Of a stretch of 64,000 nucleotides of DNA, positions 9,296 to 17,740 are shown in pieces. Where the stretch lies: contig JAEWFC010000031.1 in NCBI GenBank assembly GCA_023389035.1, positions 62,001 through 126,000 on the forward strand, given 5' to 3'. Numbering within the stretch: the first letter of the stretch is position 1; every line of letters begins with the position of its first letter. The notes beneath the pieces were generated by a model. The model was not told where the DNA came from. It did not search any database and saw only the letters and a program-made list of their open reading frames with translations. A program made the translations under genes and the position numbers. This stretch comes from Acidobacteriota bacterium (lineage in GTDB: Bacteria > Acidobacteriota > Blastocatellia > Pyrinomonadales > Pyrinomonadaceae).

Positions 9296-10471
9296 CTAAT
9301 ACAAAAGGTACGTTTCTCGTGCCCTTGCGAAATCTTTCAAACCTGACTCCCAAGAATCCTCGATTTCCTTAAGTGACGTGCCTGATTCGATCGCCTTACG
9401 TATCTTGTCAGTACCACAAACTACGTCCATCGGATTCTTGTCGAATTCATATTCGTAAGCGTTCTGGCGCCATTGAAATTGTTCGGGATACATGTCGTAA
9501 ACGGTTTTGACCATTGCGACGCCCACGATCACCGGGCGAAAGATATCGCGGTTGAAGACGTGCATCTGAAGGCCGCCGCACGTTTCGCCGGCGAACTCGC
9601 AAAAGGTCGGCCGGAAGTACGCCTCGCGAAACGCAACGCCCGGAAATTCGAACTCATCGAGAGCGGCAACCCATTTCCTGGGATCGATGAACGGAGCGCC
9701 GTTCAGCTCAAATGGCTTGGTCGTCCCGCGGCCTTCGCTGAGCTCTGTTCCCTCAAGGTGAACTGTCGCCGGAAAGACCACACACGTATCAACGGTCGGA
9801 ATATTCGGCGATGGCAGCACGAACGGCAGGCCGGTCTCCTCGAACCACATATTGCGGTTCCAGCCATGCATCTCGATAACTTCCAGATCGCAGCCGATGC
9901 CGAAATGTTCATTGAACATCTTCGCGAGTTCACCGATCGTCATTCCGTGCCGCGTCGGCAGCTCGAATTGTCCGACGAAGGACGTAAATTCACGCTCGGT
10001 GATGTTGCCCTCGATCTCGCGGCCGTTGATCGGGTTTGGCCGGTCGCAAACGACAACGCGTTTGCCGTATTTCTTAGCGGCTCGCATACAGTTCGCCATC
10101 GTGTAAACGAACGTATAAATGCGGCAGCCTACGTCCTGCAGATCGACGACGATCGTATCCACATCCGAAAGCATTTCTTCGGTCGGCTCGCGAGTCTCGC
10201 TATATAGCGAATAGACCATGATCCCGGTTCGCTCGTCTTCCGCATGCGGCGTCTCGATCATGTTGTACTGCACGTCTCCGCGAATGCCGTGCTGCGGGCC
10301 GAAGAGCGTGGTCAGATCGATCGACGGATGTTCAAAGAAGACATCCGCCGTGTGACTGAGGTCCGGCAGAACCGAAGCCTGATTACAAACCAACCCTATC
10401 CGCTGTCCGCTCAGCGCGTCCAGCTTTTCCGCGAGCAATACCTCGATACCCGTTCGTGTGCGTCCTGTCAT
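9296..10471 (-). CDS. DUF1343 protein, exo-beta-N-acetylmuramidase (NamZ) family
   Basis: Family hallmarks are LFGPQHGIRGD near the N-terminus, VDLQDVGCRIYTFVYT, VCDRPNPINGREIEGN and EGRGTTKPFE. Characterised NamZ enzymes release MurNAc from the non-reducing end of peptidoglycan fragments, for cell-wall recycling. The ATG at 10469-10471 has AGGA six bases upstream and gives 391 residues; the longer frame begins with TTG and overlaps no better signal. No signal peptide is visible, so this copy would act in the cytoplasm on imported muropeptide sugars, unless the true start is missed. It is separated from the upstream YegP gene by an intrinsic terminator and is thus a separate transcript. Confidence 0.88.
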   Translation of the reverse strand: MTGRTRTGIEVLLAEKLDALSGQRIGLVCNQASVLPDLSHTADVFFEHPSIDLTTLFGPQHGIRGDVQYNMIETPHAEDERTGIMVYSLYSETREPTEEMLSDVDTIVVDLQDVGCRIYTFVYTMANCMRAAKKYGKRVVVCDRPNPINGREIEGNITEREFTSFVGQFELPTRHGMTIGELAKMFNEHFGIGCDLEVIEMHGWNRNMWFEETGLPFVLPSPNIPTVDTCVVFPATVHLEGTELSEGRGTTKPFELNGAPFIDPRKWVAALDEFEFPGVAFREAYFRPTFCEFAGETCGGLQMHVFNRDIFRPVIVGVAMVKTVYDMYPEQFQWRQNAYEYEFDKNPMDVVCGTDKIRKAIESGTSLKEIEDSWESGLKDFARARETYLLY

Positions 10472-10494
10472 TTCTTGTCCTACTTCCTGCAATC

Positions 10495-10523
10495 AAAAAG
10501 CCCAAGCTCTAGAAAGCTCGGGC
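10495..10523 (-). terminator. Intrinsic terminator after the YegP gene
   Basis: On the minus strand GCCCGAGCT-TTCT-AGAGCTTGGGC forms a stem with only one irregular pair, followed by TTTTTG. It lies 31 bases after the stop codon of the YegP-like gene. Confidence 0.8.
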
Positions 10524-10553
10524 CTGATCTAAATTTGTGCGAAGCTTCCCCGC

Positions 10554-10886
10554 TTACTTCGCGTCGGCGATCGCGGCTTCCGCGGCATTCTTTCCGACCG
10601 ATGCGATGCCGTTCTCCATCGAACGCTTCGTTTTGTACATTTCGCTTTTGCCGATCGGCTCGCCATTTGCCGCCTTCAGCACGAAGTAGAACGAACCGTC
10701 CTTCGCCGTCTTTCTCTCAAAGCGGCCGTCGTTTCCCGCGTTCTTGCGAACCGACGCGATGCCGCCCTCGCATGCCTTACGCGTTTCGTATTTCTCGCTG
10801 GTCAATATCACCTGGCCGTTCATTGCCTTCAGGTTGAAATGTACCTTACCGTTCTTGCCGGTCTTTACTTCAAATTTTCCTGGCAT
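10554..10886 (-). CDS. YegP/DUF1508 tandem-repeat protein
   Basis: A 110-residue protein made of two copies of the DUF1508 unit. Unit 1 (about 1-50) reads GKFEVKTGKNGKVHFNLKAMNGQVILTSEKYETRKACEGGIASV in pieces; unit 2 (about 52-100) repeats the pattern with GRFERKTAKDGSFYFVLKAANGEPIGKSEMY. The shared core is F-x-LKA-NG-x-I-x-SE-Y and GIASV-KNA. This matches E. coli YegP in length and layout. The family is small, soluble and of unknown molecular function. The gene is monocistronic: an intrinsic terminator follows at 10495-10523 and the upstream gene ends about 90 bases away. Confidence 0.9.
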   Translation of the reverse strand: MPGKFEVKTGKNGKVHFNLKAMNGQVILTSEKYETRKACEGGIASVRKNAGNDGRFERKTAKDGSFYFVLKAANGEPIGKSEMYKTKRSMENGIASVGKNAAEAAIADAK

Positions 10887-10977
10887 TCTGTGATGCTCCT
10901 TTGGGGTTTATATGGAATAAGCAGAACTGCTACGCCGCAAAGAATATCATACGGCGAGGGCGAATAAAACCGCGTCG

Positions 10978-11460
10978 TCACTCGAGCGTGTCGCCGGCCG
11001 AAACCTCGTGCGGACGCAGCTTGTTCCTGTTGATTATCCGGGCACAGCTGTTCCAGCGAAGTATCGCATCGTCGTTACCGGCGGAACGGAGCTCAGCGGC
11101 TTTCTCAAATTTCTCCATCGCCTGGGTAAAGAGTTCATACGCCTGCAGTCCGCCTTTCGAGAGCGTTGCCTTTGCCCGCCGTTCGTACACAACGCCGGTG
11201 TAATACGCCCGTTGATATTCATCCGTGAGACGCGCGAGATAGGTGTTGATGTTCGTATCGCCGACGGCGTAGTCCTTTGCGAAGCGATCGCTCATCGCCA
11301 GTACCAAGTACTTGATCGCCTCCTGGTTTTCCGGGTCCACCGCCAAAATATCCAGGCAGATGCTTTCCGCAGCTCCGGGCTCATTCAGCAGGCGGTATCG
11401 GTTCGCTTTTTCGAGAGCGGCGGGTATTGCTTCCTGCGATAGAGGTTTTAGCTCGAACAT
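10978..11460 (-). CDS. Helical-repeat (TPR-like) protein, last gene of the sdh operon
   Basis: 160 residues, predicted all-helical, with TPR-like phrases: EKANRYRLLNEPGAAESICLDIL (about 19-40) followed by AVDPENQEAIKYLVLAM, and ELFTQAMEKFEKAAELR. The ATG at 11458-11460 has AGGAGG eight bases upstream and starts three bases after the sdhB stop codon, so translation is probably coupled to sdhB. A GTG two codons earlier would overlap the ribosome-binding site. No catalytic motif or signal peptide is seen. Its place in the operon suggests a role in assembly or flavin/cluster maturation of succinate dehydrogenase, but this is only context. Confidence 0.75.
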   Translation of the reverse strand: MFELKPLSQEAIPAALEKANRYRLLNEPGAAESICLDILAVDPENQEAIKYLVLAMSDRFAKDYAVGDTNINTYLARLTDEYQRAYYTGVVYERRAKATLSKGGLQAYELFTQAMEKFEKAAELRSAGNDDAILRWNSCARIINRNKLRPHEVSAGDTLE

Positions 11461-11462
11461 CT

Positions 11463-12206
11463 TCACTTCCTCCTAAACAGCTTTACCAGTTTCTTAAGCG
11501 GATCGTAGTGCTCATCGACCACACGTTCTTTCAGCGGAATGATCGCGTTATCGGTGATCGTAATATGCTCGGGGCAGACCTTGGTGCAGCATTTTGTAAT
11601 GTTGCAGTAGCCGATGCCGAACGCGTCTTTCAGTTCATCGACACGGTTTTCCGTATCGAGCGGATGCATCTCAAGCGCCGCCGTGTAAACCAGAAATCGC
11701 GGTCCGATAAATTCCGCATGCTTTTCATGGTCGCGAAGCACGTGGCAAACATCCTGACACAGGTAACACTCGATGCATTTGCGAAACTCCTGTACTCGGT
11801 CGATGTCGGATTGTTGCATCCGCCATGTGCCGTCCTCGGCGTCAGGAGCGCGCGGCTTGAACTTTTTGATCCGCTTCTTAACTTCGTAATTCCACGAGAT
11901 ATCCGCGATCAGGTCTTTGATCGGCGGGAACGCTCGCATCGGCTCGATGGTCACCGGCTGCGTGATGTCTATCGTGTCGAGCCGCGTCATGCACATCAGC
12001 TTCGGCTTGCCGTTGATCTCCGCAGAGCACGACCCGCACTTGCCCGCCTTGCAGTTCCAACGGCACGCCAGGTCCGGCGCCGATTCCGCCTGTATCTGGT
12101 GCACCGCATCAAGCACGACCATGCCCTCGGTCACCTTCGTGCTGTAGTCGACCATCTCACCGCCCTCGCGGCCGCCACGGCGAATTGTGAATGTTGCTTG
12201 AGCCAT
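11463..12206 (-). CDS. sdhB: Succinate dehydrogenase/fumarate reductase iron-sulphur subunit
   Basis: 247 residues. The plant-type ferredoxin part has the [2Fe-2S] ligands Cys48, Cys52/57, Cys60 and Cys72 (CRWNCKAGKCGSC). The bacterial-ferredoxin part carries the [4Fe-4S] motif CIECYLCQDVC (Cys144, 147, 150, 154) and a second cluster motif CNITKCCTKVC (Cys201-211), which would be [3Fe-4S] in canonical enzymes. Electrons pass from FAD in SdhA through these clusters to quinone. It lies between sdhA and the TPR-like gene in a four-gene minus-strand operon. The full set of cysteines suggests an active protein. Confidence 0.95.
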   Translation of the reverse strand: MAQATFTIRRGGREGGEMVDYSTKVTEGMVVLDAVHQIQAESAPDLACRWNCKAGKCGSCSAEINGKPKLMCMTRLDTIDITQPVTIEPMRAFPPIKDLIADISWNYEVKKRIKKFKPRAPDAEDGTWRMQQSDIDRVQEFRKCIECYLCQDVCHVLRDHEKHAEFIGPRFLVYTAALEMHPLDTENRVDELKDAFGIGYCNITKCCTKVCPEHITITDNAIIPLKERVVDEHYDPLKKLVKLFRRK

Positions 12207-12217
12207 GCTTTTCGTTC

Positions 12218-12287
12218 AACGCAAAGTATGAGCGACGTGACGCTATAAATTACGAATTTGCGTCTTTGCACCTCGCGACTTTGCGTT
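12218..12287. repeat. Intergenic inverted repeat between sdhA and sdhB
   Basis: AACGCAAAGT (12218-12227) recurs inverted as ACTTTGCGTT (12278-12287). The interval also holds further ACG/TTTGCGT echoes. With the palindromes at 5237-5304 and 9200-9244 it looks like one class of dispersed intergenic sequence. In mRNA it would form a hairpin just before sdhB and could affect differential stability within the operon. Confidence 0.5.
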
Positions 12288-12296
12288 AAGAATCCG

Positions 12297-14108
12297 TCAA
12301 CCCATCTCTTCGATCACTGCCTTGAGTTCAGCCGGCATTTCCGGTATCGGCACACGCGAGATCTGCATTTGTCCGTCGCTGTCTCGTTTGACTGCGATGT
12401 TTATCTTTCCGAATTCCTCGACCTTTTCCGGATAGTCCTCACGAAACTGCCCGCCGCGGCTTTCCTTCCGCTCGATCGCCGAACGCGTTATCGCTTCCGA
12501 GACGGCGAGCAGGTTGTTCAGATCAAGTGCCGTGTGCCAGCCGGGATTGAAATCGATATTGCCCGTGACGCTTGCTGCAGCCGAACGCCGTTTCAGATCT
12601 TCAAGCCCATCGAGAGCCTCGAGCATCTCGTCCTCGAGCCTGACGATGCCGACCAGACGCTGCATCATGTCCTGCAGATCGTGCTGCACGTTAAAAGGGT
12701 TCTCGCCCGCTTCACGTTCGAATGGCTCAAGTGCGCGCTTGGCTTCGTGCTCGACCTGCGTCGGATCGATCGAACCATGGCCATTCTCTTTCGCAAACTG
12801 AGCCGCAAACTCACCCGCACGCTTTCCGAAAACGATCAGGTCAGAAAGCGAATTGCCGCCAAGCCTGTTCGCTCCATTGATTCCGGATGCACATTCACCC
12901 GCGGCATACAGCCCGGGCAGGGTCGATGCCTGTGTTTCCGCATCCACGCGGATCCCGCCCATGATGTAATGCGTCGTCGGCCCGACCTCCATCGGCATCG
13001 TCGTGATGTCCAAATTCGCGAGCTGCATGAACTGGTGATACATCGACGGCAGCTTTCGCTTAATGTGCTCGGCGGCATTCGGCAGTTTTTCCTTGATCCA
13101 GGCGATGTCCAGATAAACTCCGCCGTGCGGCGAACCGCGGCCTGCCTTCACTTCGCGGTTGATACAGCGTGCGACGTGGTCGCGCGTAAGTAGTTCCGGC
13201 GGCCGGTTTGCAGATTTATCGCCTTGCGTGTAACGCCAGCCTTCTTCAGGGTCGCGTGCGGTCTGGTCTTTATAGTTATCCGGAATATCGTCAAACATGA
13301 AGCGCTTGCCTTCGCTGTTCTTCAACACGCCACCCTCACCGCGAACGCCTTCGGTCACAAGGATGCCGCGAACGCTCGGCGGCCAGACCATGCCGGTCGG
13401 GTGGAACTGGATAAACTCCATATCGATCAGCTCGGCACCCGCGTAATACGCGAGGGCATGGCCGTCACCGGTTCCTTCCCAACTGTTCGAAGTGATCTTG
13501 TACGCTCTGCCGACACCACCGGTCGCGAGGATAACGGCCTTCGCCTTGAACACGCGAAACCGCCCGTGCTCCCGCTCGTATGCGAAAACGCCAACGACGC
13601 GGTCGCCGTCCTTCAGCAGCGAGATCACCGTCACTTCCATGTGGACATCGATGCCCTGATGGATTCCGTGGTCTTGCAGAGTTCTTATCAGTTCTAACCC
13701 TGTGCGATCTCCGACATGTGCCAGTCGCGGATATCTATGGCCGCCAAAGTTTCGCTGCAGTATCTTGCCGTCTTTCGTGCGGTCGAAAACGGCTCCCCAA
13801 GCCTCAAGCTCTCTTACGCGATCCGGAGCTTCCTTTGCGTGCAGCTCGGCCATTCGCCAATTGTTCACATACTGGCCGCCGCGCATCGTGTCAGAGAAAT
13901 GCACCTTCCAATTGTCGCGGTCGTCCACGTTACCCATCGCCGCCGCCATTCCGCCCTCTGCCATCACTGTATGCGCCTTTCCAAGCAGCGACTTGCAGAT
14001 CAGCCCGACGCTAACGCCCGCCGCCGACGCCTCGATAGCCGCACGCAGCCCGGCACCACCGGCACCGATGACAAGAACGTCGTGTTCGAATGTTGTGTAT
14101 TCAACCAT
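12297..14108 (-). CDS. sdhA: Succinate dehydrogenase/fumarate reductase flavoprotein subunit
   Basis: 603 residues with the N-terminal FAD-binding fold VIGAGGAGLRAAIEA (about 12-26), MAEGGMAAAMGN, the active-site region with HPTG (about 238), RGEGG and TRDHVARCI, and the C-terminal helical domain. The sequence GGHRYPR sits where the flavin-linked His is expected (HxxR type). The enzyme oxidises succinate to fumarate, or the reverse. The VGPTTHYIMGG motif supports the dehydrogenase/fumarate reductase family rather than L-aspartate oxidase. It is the second gene of sdhC-A-B. The direction of reaction in vivo cannot be judged from sequence. Confidence 0.95.
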   Translation of the reverse strand: MVEYTTFEHDVLVIGAGGAGLRAAIEASAAGVSVGLICKSLLGKAHTVMAEGGMAAAMGNVDDRDNWKVHFSDTMRGGQYVNNWRMAELHAKEAPDRVRELEAWGAVFDRTKDGKILQRNFGGHRYPRLAHVGDRTGLELIRTLQDHGIHQGIDVHMEVTVISLLKDGDRVVGVFAYEREHGRFRVFKAKAVILATGGVGRAYKITSNSWEGTGDGHALAYYAGAELIDMEFIQFHPTGMVWPPSVRGILVTEGVRGEGGVLKNSEGKRFMFDDIPDNYKDQTARDPEEGWRYTQGDKSANRPPELLTRDHVARCINREVKAGRGSPHGGVYLDIAWIKEKLPNAAEHIKRKLPSMYHQFMQLANLDITTMPMEVGPTTHYIMGGIRVDAETQASTLPGLYAAGECASGINGANRLGGNSLSDLIVFGKRAGEFAAQFAKENGHGSIDPTQVEHEAKRALEPFEREAGENPFNVQHDLQDMMQRLVGIVRLEDEMLEALDGLEDLKRRSAAASVTGNIDFNPGWHTALDLNNLLAVSEAITRSAIERKESRGGQFREDYPEKVEEFGKINIAVKRDSDGQMQISRVPIPEMPAELKAVIEEMG

Positions 14109-14184
14109 TAACTAAGCGGAGCGCGGACACTCTTGTCCGCATGAGCGTCGCTTCGACGCGAAAGCAATTCGCGTAATTCGCGGG

Positions 14185-14988
14185 CTAAAATAATCTGTAG
14201 TCGGACCAGATCCCCATCGAGACCATCCGAACATAAAAGTCCGAAAACCCGACCCAGAACAAACTCATCCACGCGAACAGCATATGCCGCCGGTTCAGCT
14301 TGCTGACCCAGCTCCACATTCCCTTACGCACTGGCTTGTTCGAAAGCACATCGCAGCCGCCGCCGACCAGGTGCCGCAAGCTATGGCAGCCGAAGGTATA
14401 TCCGCCGAGTAGGACGACGTTCATCGCGAGCACCAGCGTTCCGACGCCGATACCGAAGCCGTCCGAAAATTGCGTTGCGACTATCGCGTCGTAGGTCAGA
14501 ATGCAGATAAAGATCAGTGCGAGATAAAGAAAATATCTGTGAACGTTTTGAAGGATCAGCGGAAACTTTTTCTCGCCGCGGTATTCATGGCGAGGTTCGC
14601 CGACCGCACACGCAGGCGGATCTGCCCAAAATGCCTTGTAGTATGCACCGCGATAGTAGTAACAAGTGAACCGAAAACCGCCCGGAGCCCAAAGGATCAG
14701 GAACGCAGGAGTCAGCGGCAGGATTATATTCGGCATCCAGCTCGGCCACGCCCCGAACCACGAATGGGTCGACAGCGGCTGGCCCGCGGCTTCCCAGATC
14801 AGTGGCGAATACATCGGCGACAGATACGGCCCGTAGGTATAATGCTCGCCCTGAAGCGCTGCCCAAGTCGAATAGACGATGAACGCAGCGAAACCCAGGA
14901 AGGTGAATAGCGACTGCCACCACCATCCGTCCCGCCGCATCGTTTCGCCAAAGCCTCGACGCGTGATATGAACCAGATTTGATGCCAT
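14185..14988 (-). CDS. sdhC: Succinate dehydrogenase cytochrome b membrane subunit
   Basis: 267 residues from the ATG at 14986-14988 (MASNLVHITRRGFGETMRRD). A strong AGGAGGTGA lies about 12 bases upstream; the longer frame starts with TTG and reads through it. The protein has about five to six transmembrane helices (for example LFTFLGFAAFIVYSTWAAL and ILTYDAIVATQF) and several intramembrane His that could bind haem b (QNVHRY, GCHSLRHL, RRHMLFAW). It anchors the enzyme and reduces quinone. Fusion-length sdhC without a separate sdhD is the pattern of the five-helix type found in Acidobacteriota and Actinobacteria. First gene of the operon. Confidence 0.88.
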   Translation of the reverse strand: MASNLVHITRRGFGETMRRDGWWWQSLFTFLGFAAFIVYSTWAALQGEHYTYGPYLSPMYSPLIWEAAGQPLSTHSWFGAWPSWMPNIILPLTPAFLILWAPGGFRFTCYYYRGAYYKAFWADPPACAVGEPRHEYRGEKKFPLILQNVHRYFLYLALIFICILTYDAIVATQFSDGFGIGVGTLVLAMNVVLLGGYTFGCHSLRHLVGGGCDVLSNKPVRKGMWSWVSKLNRRHMLFAWMSLFWVGFSDFYVRMVSMGIWSDYRLF

Positions 14989-15207
14989 CGGACGGCCGGT
15001 CACCTCCTGACAGAAAATGTTTGTTCGAATCAAGGAGCCTTGGGAATGCTAAGGCGTTTTCCGGATCGATCTCATCCCGGCGATCACGGGCGAGCATCTT
15101 AGAGATAGATAGGATTTACACTTGGAAAACTAAGCTAAACTTTTAAGGCATAAGCCGTTAAAAGTCAAGGTTTTGGGCTGTGCCCGATTTGCCGATAAGA
15201 TACCCGT

Positions 15208-16746
15208 ATGAATTTTCCGCGTGCATCGGGACTGCTGCTTCATCCGACCAGCTTGCCGGGCGAATTTGGTATCGGCGACGTCGGGCCTGAGGCGTTCGCC
15301 TTCGTCGATCTGCTCGCCGCCGCCGGGCAAACATATTGGCAGATCCTGCCGCTCGGCCCGACCGGTTACGGCGATTCGCCCTATAACTGCTTTTCCGCCT
15401 TTGCCGGAAATCCTCTGCTGATCTCGCCCGAAGTGCTGGTGTCCGAAGTGTTGATCTCTGCCGAGCAAGCAGCGGATCACCCCGAATTCCCGGCCGACCG
15501 CGTCGATTACGGTGCTGTTTATGAATGGAAGAAAGGCCTGTTGCAGATCGCGCACAAAAATTTCGCTGACGCCAAGCCCGAGATCACTTCCCGATTCGAC
15601 GTGTTCGAGAATGAAAACCAGTGGTGGCTAGACGATTACGCACTATATCGCGCCGTCAAAGATGATCAGGGCGGCCGTCCCTGGTACGAATGGCCTGATC
15701 CGCTGAAGCTTCGCGAGCCCGGCGCCGTCGCCGCGATCGCCACCCAACTCGCTGAAGCGATCCGGGCTGAAAAGGTGAAGCAGTTCCTGTTCTTTGATCA
15801 GTGGATGTCTCTTAAACGCTACGCTAATGAGCACGGCATTCAGATCATCGGCGACATCCCGATCTTTGTCGCGATGGATTCGGCCGATGTCTGGTGCAAT
15901 CGCGATAAGTTTAAACTGAACGCCGACGGCTCGCCCCGTGTCGTCTCAGGAGTACCTCCGGATTATTTTTCATCAACGGGCCAGCTCTGGGGAAACCCGA
16001 TCTACGATTGGCAAGCGATGCAGGCTGATGGTTTCGCATGGTGGACGGCACGCGTTGCGTCAGCTTTAAAACTTGCAGATATCGTGCGGGGCGATCATTT
16101 CGTCGCTTTCGCTGCCGCGTGGGAAGTTCCGGGTAAGGACAAGACTGCCGAAAATGGCGAATGGGTAAAGGTTCCCGGAAATGAACTCTTTGAAGCTCTG
16201 CAGAATGCCCTCGGCGAGCTGCCTCTGATCGCAGAGGACCTTGGCGTCGTTACAGATGAGGTGCGTGCTCTGCGCGACAGGTTCGGCATGGCCGGCATGC
16301 GTGTGCTGCAGTTCGCTTTCGGCGGCGACGCCAACGACCATCACTTGCCGCACAACTACACGCGCGGATCGGTCGTTTACACAGGAACGCACGATAACGA
16401 TACGACCGTCGGCTGGTGGACATCTCTCAAGAAAGGAAAGGACATCCGCCCGGAACGTGAATACTGCAGCCGATATCTTGACACCGACGGAGCCGAGATC
16501 AGCTGGGATATGATGCGCGCCGCCTGGAGCTCCGTCGCCGATACGGCGATCGCACCCGTTCAGGATGTGCTCTCGCTGGGTAATGAGGCGAGGATGAATC
16601 TACCGGCGTCGAACAAAAATAACTGGTCATGGCGTATGTTGAAGAATTCGATCTCGCCCGAGATCCTCGAACGCCTGCGCTCGATGACGGAGACCTACGG
16701 CCGAATGACCGCCGCGCCCATTGCAGAAAACATAGAAGAGGTCTAA
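15208..16746 (+). CDS. malQ: 4-alpha-glucanotransferase (amylomaltase, GH77)
   Basis: 512 residues, the usual length of a single-domain amylomaltase. The start reads PRASGLLLHPTSLPGEFGIGD, a GH77 signature, followed by YWQILPLGPTGYGDSPYNCFSAFAGNP. The nucleophile Asp is in IVRGDHF, the acid/base Glu in LIAEDLG, and the third acid in THDNDT. The enzyme transfers alpha-1,4-glucan segments between acceptors during maltodextrin or glycogen metabolism in the cytoplasm. It stands alone on the plus strand, divergent from sdhC. A small lipoprotein gene follows after 28 bases and may be cotranscribed. Confidence 0.95.
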   Translation: MNFPRASGLLLHPTSLPGEFGIGDVGPEAFAFVDLLAAAGQTYWQILPLGPTGYGDSPYNCFSAFAGNPLLISPEVLVSEVLISAEQAADHPEFPADRVDYGAVYEWKKGLLQIAHKNFADAKPEITSRFDVFENENQWWLDDYALYRAVKDDQGGRPWYEWPDPLKLREPGAVAAIATQLAEAIRAEKVKQFLFFDQWMSLKRYANEHGIQIIGDIPIFVAMDSADVWCNRDKFKLNADGSPRVVSGVPPDYFSSTGQLWGNPIYDWQAMQADGFAWWTARVASALKLADIVRGDHFVAFAAAWEVPGKDKTAENGEWVKVPGNELFEALQNALGELPLIAEDLGVVTDEVRALRDRFGMAGMRVLQFAFGGDANDHHLPHNYTRGSVVYTGTHDNDTTVGWWTSLKKGKDIRPEREYCSRYLDTDGAEISWDMMRAAWSSVADTAIAPVQDVLSLGNEARMNLPASNKNNWSWRMLKNSISPEILERLRSMTETYGRMTAAPIAENIEEV

Positions 16747-16774
16747 CTTATCTTCATTCACGCAGGCACTTGAG

Positions 16775-17416
16775 ATGAAAACTTTTGTTCTTCTTGCTGC
16801 GATAGCTCTCGCGGCTACTTGCGGCAACGAGACTTCACGACCTGATATACCAGCAGCGGCTTCCGAGACAAATGTCGCTTCATCTGAGCCCGTCTCAGGA
16901 GGCGGCGTGAACGTACCTCTGCACTCCACCCTGCCGCGAACCATTCGCGAACATTTCATGCAGCTGCCCGCGAAATACTTCACGCTCGAAGGCTGCGAAC
17001 CCGCGACCGACAAAGGCTGTCAACGAGCTAAACTTGAATACCTGAAAACCTTTGCCGAGATCGAAGACACCAAGAACGGCTACCTAAAGGCCGGCTGCGA
17101 CGGCGCCCAGGCATGTATCGAAATGGCGATCTTCAAGCGTCCTGACGGCTCTTACATCGCCGGGGTCGCGACGTTTGCTGAGATGATGAATGATTTTTAC
17201 TTCCTTGACCCCGCGAACGACTGGGCGGATGTTTCGAAAGAGATCGTCGTCCGCTACCGAAAGTCCCAATGGTATGAGCTGCCCCGCATCGGCACGACAA
17301 TGAAGGTTTATTCGAAAAAGGTCATTGAAAAGACCGATGAATTCGAGATCACCGAGAGGGGCGACCTACTTTATTCCCTCGATTGGAAAGACGGCAAGTT
17401 TCACCTGCAAAATTAA
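16775..17416 (+). CDS. Putative lipoprotein of unknown function (213 aa)
   Basis: The N-terminus is a secretion signal with a possible, weak lipobox (ALAATC, Cys at residue 16), followed by a Ser/Ala/Glu linker. The mature part has two Cys pairs (EGCEPATDKGC and AGCDGAQAC) which could form disulphides, and a C-terminal region rich in charged strands (FEITERGDLLYSLDWKDGKFHLQN) that resembles a small beta-domain. I do not recognise a named family. It follows malQ with a short gap. After its stop, 322 bases of structured sequence end in a strong terminator at 17714-17740. Confidence 0.65.
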   Translation: MKTFVLLAAIALAATCGNETSRPDIPAAASETNVASSEPVSGGGVNVPLHSTLPRTIREHFMQLPAKYFTLEGCEPATDKGCQRAKLEYLKTFAEIEDTKNGYLKAGCDGAQACIEMAIFKRPDGSYIAGVATFAEMMNDFYFLDPANDWADVSKEIVVRYRKSQWYELPRIGTTMKVYSKKVIEKTDEFEITERGDLLYSLDWKDGKFHLQN

Positions 17417-17477
17417 TTCTCGCCCTTAGGCAAAAAAAATCTCCGCGAACGTCGTAATGTTTTCACCCTTTACGCAT

Positions 17478-17740
17478 ACATAGTTGGCGGAGGTTTCTTC
17501 TCCTGAACTCTCCGCCAGAGTGTCCACACTTATGGTGAACGATCGGGCTGAAGAGCCGTTCCCGTTCATTCGCACAAAAACTCGTGGGCTATTGCAACTG
17601 CTCTGGAACCGGCAGCTGTATCTAGCCATCGGGCGGCCATCGCAGAAATGGCCTGTGCGATGTGGTTCGGCTTAGCGGTCGACCGTTCACCGCCATTTCC
17701 CCTGGCCACTATCGGAGCGTCGCGCGACGCTCCTTTTTTT
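17478..17740 (+). ncRNA. Candidate structured RNA ending in an intrinsic terminator
   Basis: No convincing protein is encoded here. The strand contains a series of strong pairings: GGCGGAG / CTCCGCC around 17485-17516, a long-range GGTGAACG (about 17532) / CGTTCACC (about 17683) helix enclosing 140 bases, an inner hairpin GGCTGAAGAGCC, and GGCCAT / ATGGCC around 17634-17661. It ends with a perfect 10-bp terminator stem. The layout (one closing helix, internal hairpins, terminator) is what a small regulatory RNA, or a long structured 3' UTR of the preceding lipoprotein gene, would show. I do not recognise a named class. The ends are approximate. Confidence 0.35.
17714..17740 (+). terminator. 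Perfect intrinsic terminator
   Basis: GGAGCGTCGC pairs perfectly with GCGACGCTCC and is followed at once by seven T. On the plus strand it ends the transcript of the lipoprotein gene or of the candidate RNA. Its T-run overlaps the last codon region of the convergent subtilase gene. Confidence 0.9.

Noticed and set aside
9473..10207. 244-codon plus-strand frame opposite the muramidase gene
   Set aside because: Shadow of the DUF1343 gene on the other strand; the DUF1343 motifs are unmistakable.
12258..13193. Long plus-strand open frame opposite sdhA
   Set aside because: It is the antisense shadow of a complete, motif-rich sdhA; the translation has no recognisable features. The same holds for the frame at 13224-13697.
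17484..17675. 63-codon plus-strand frame before the 17714 terminator
   Set aside because: No good ribosome-binding site, no conserved features; the stretch is better explained as structured RNA.
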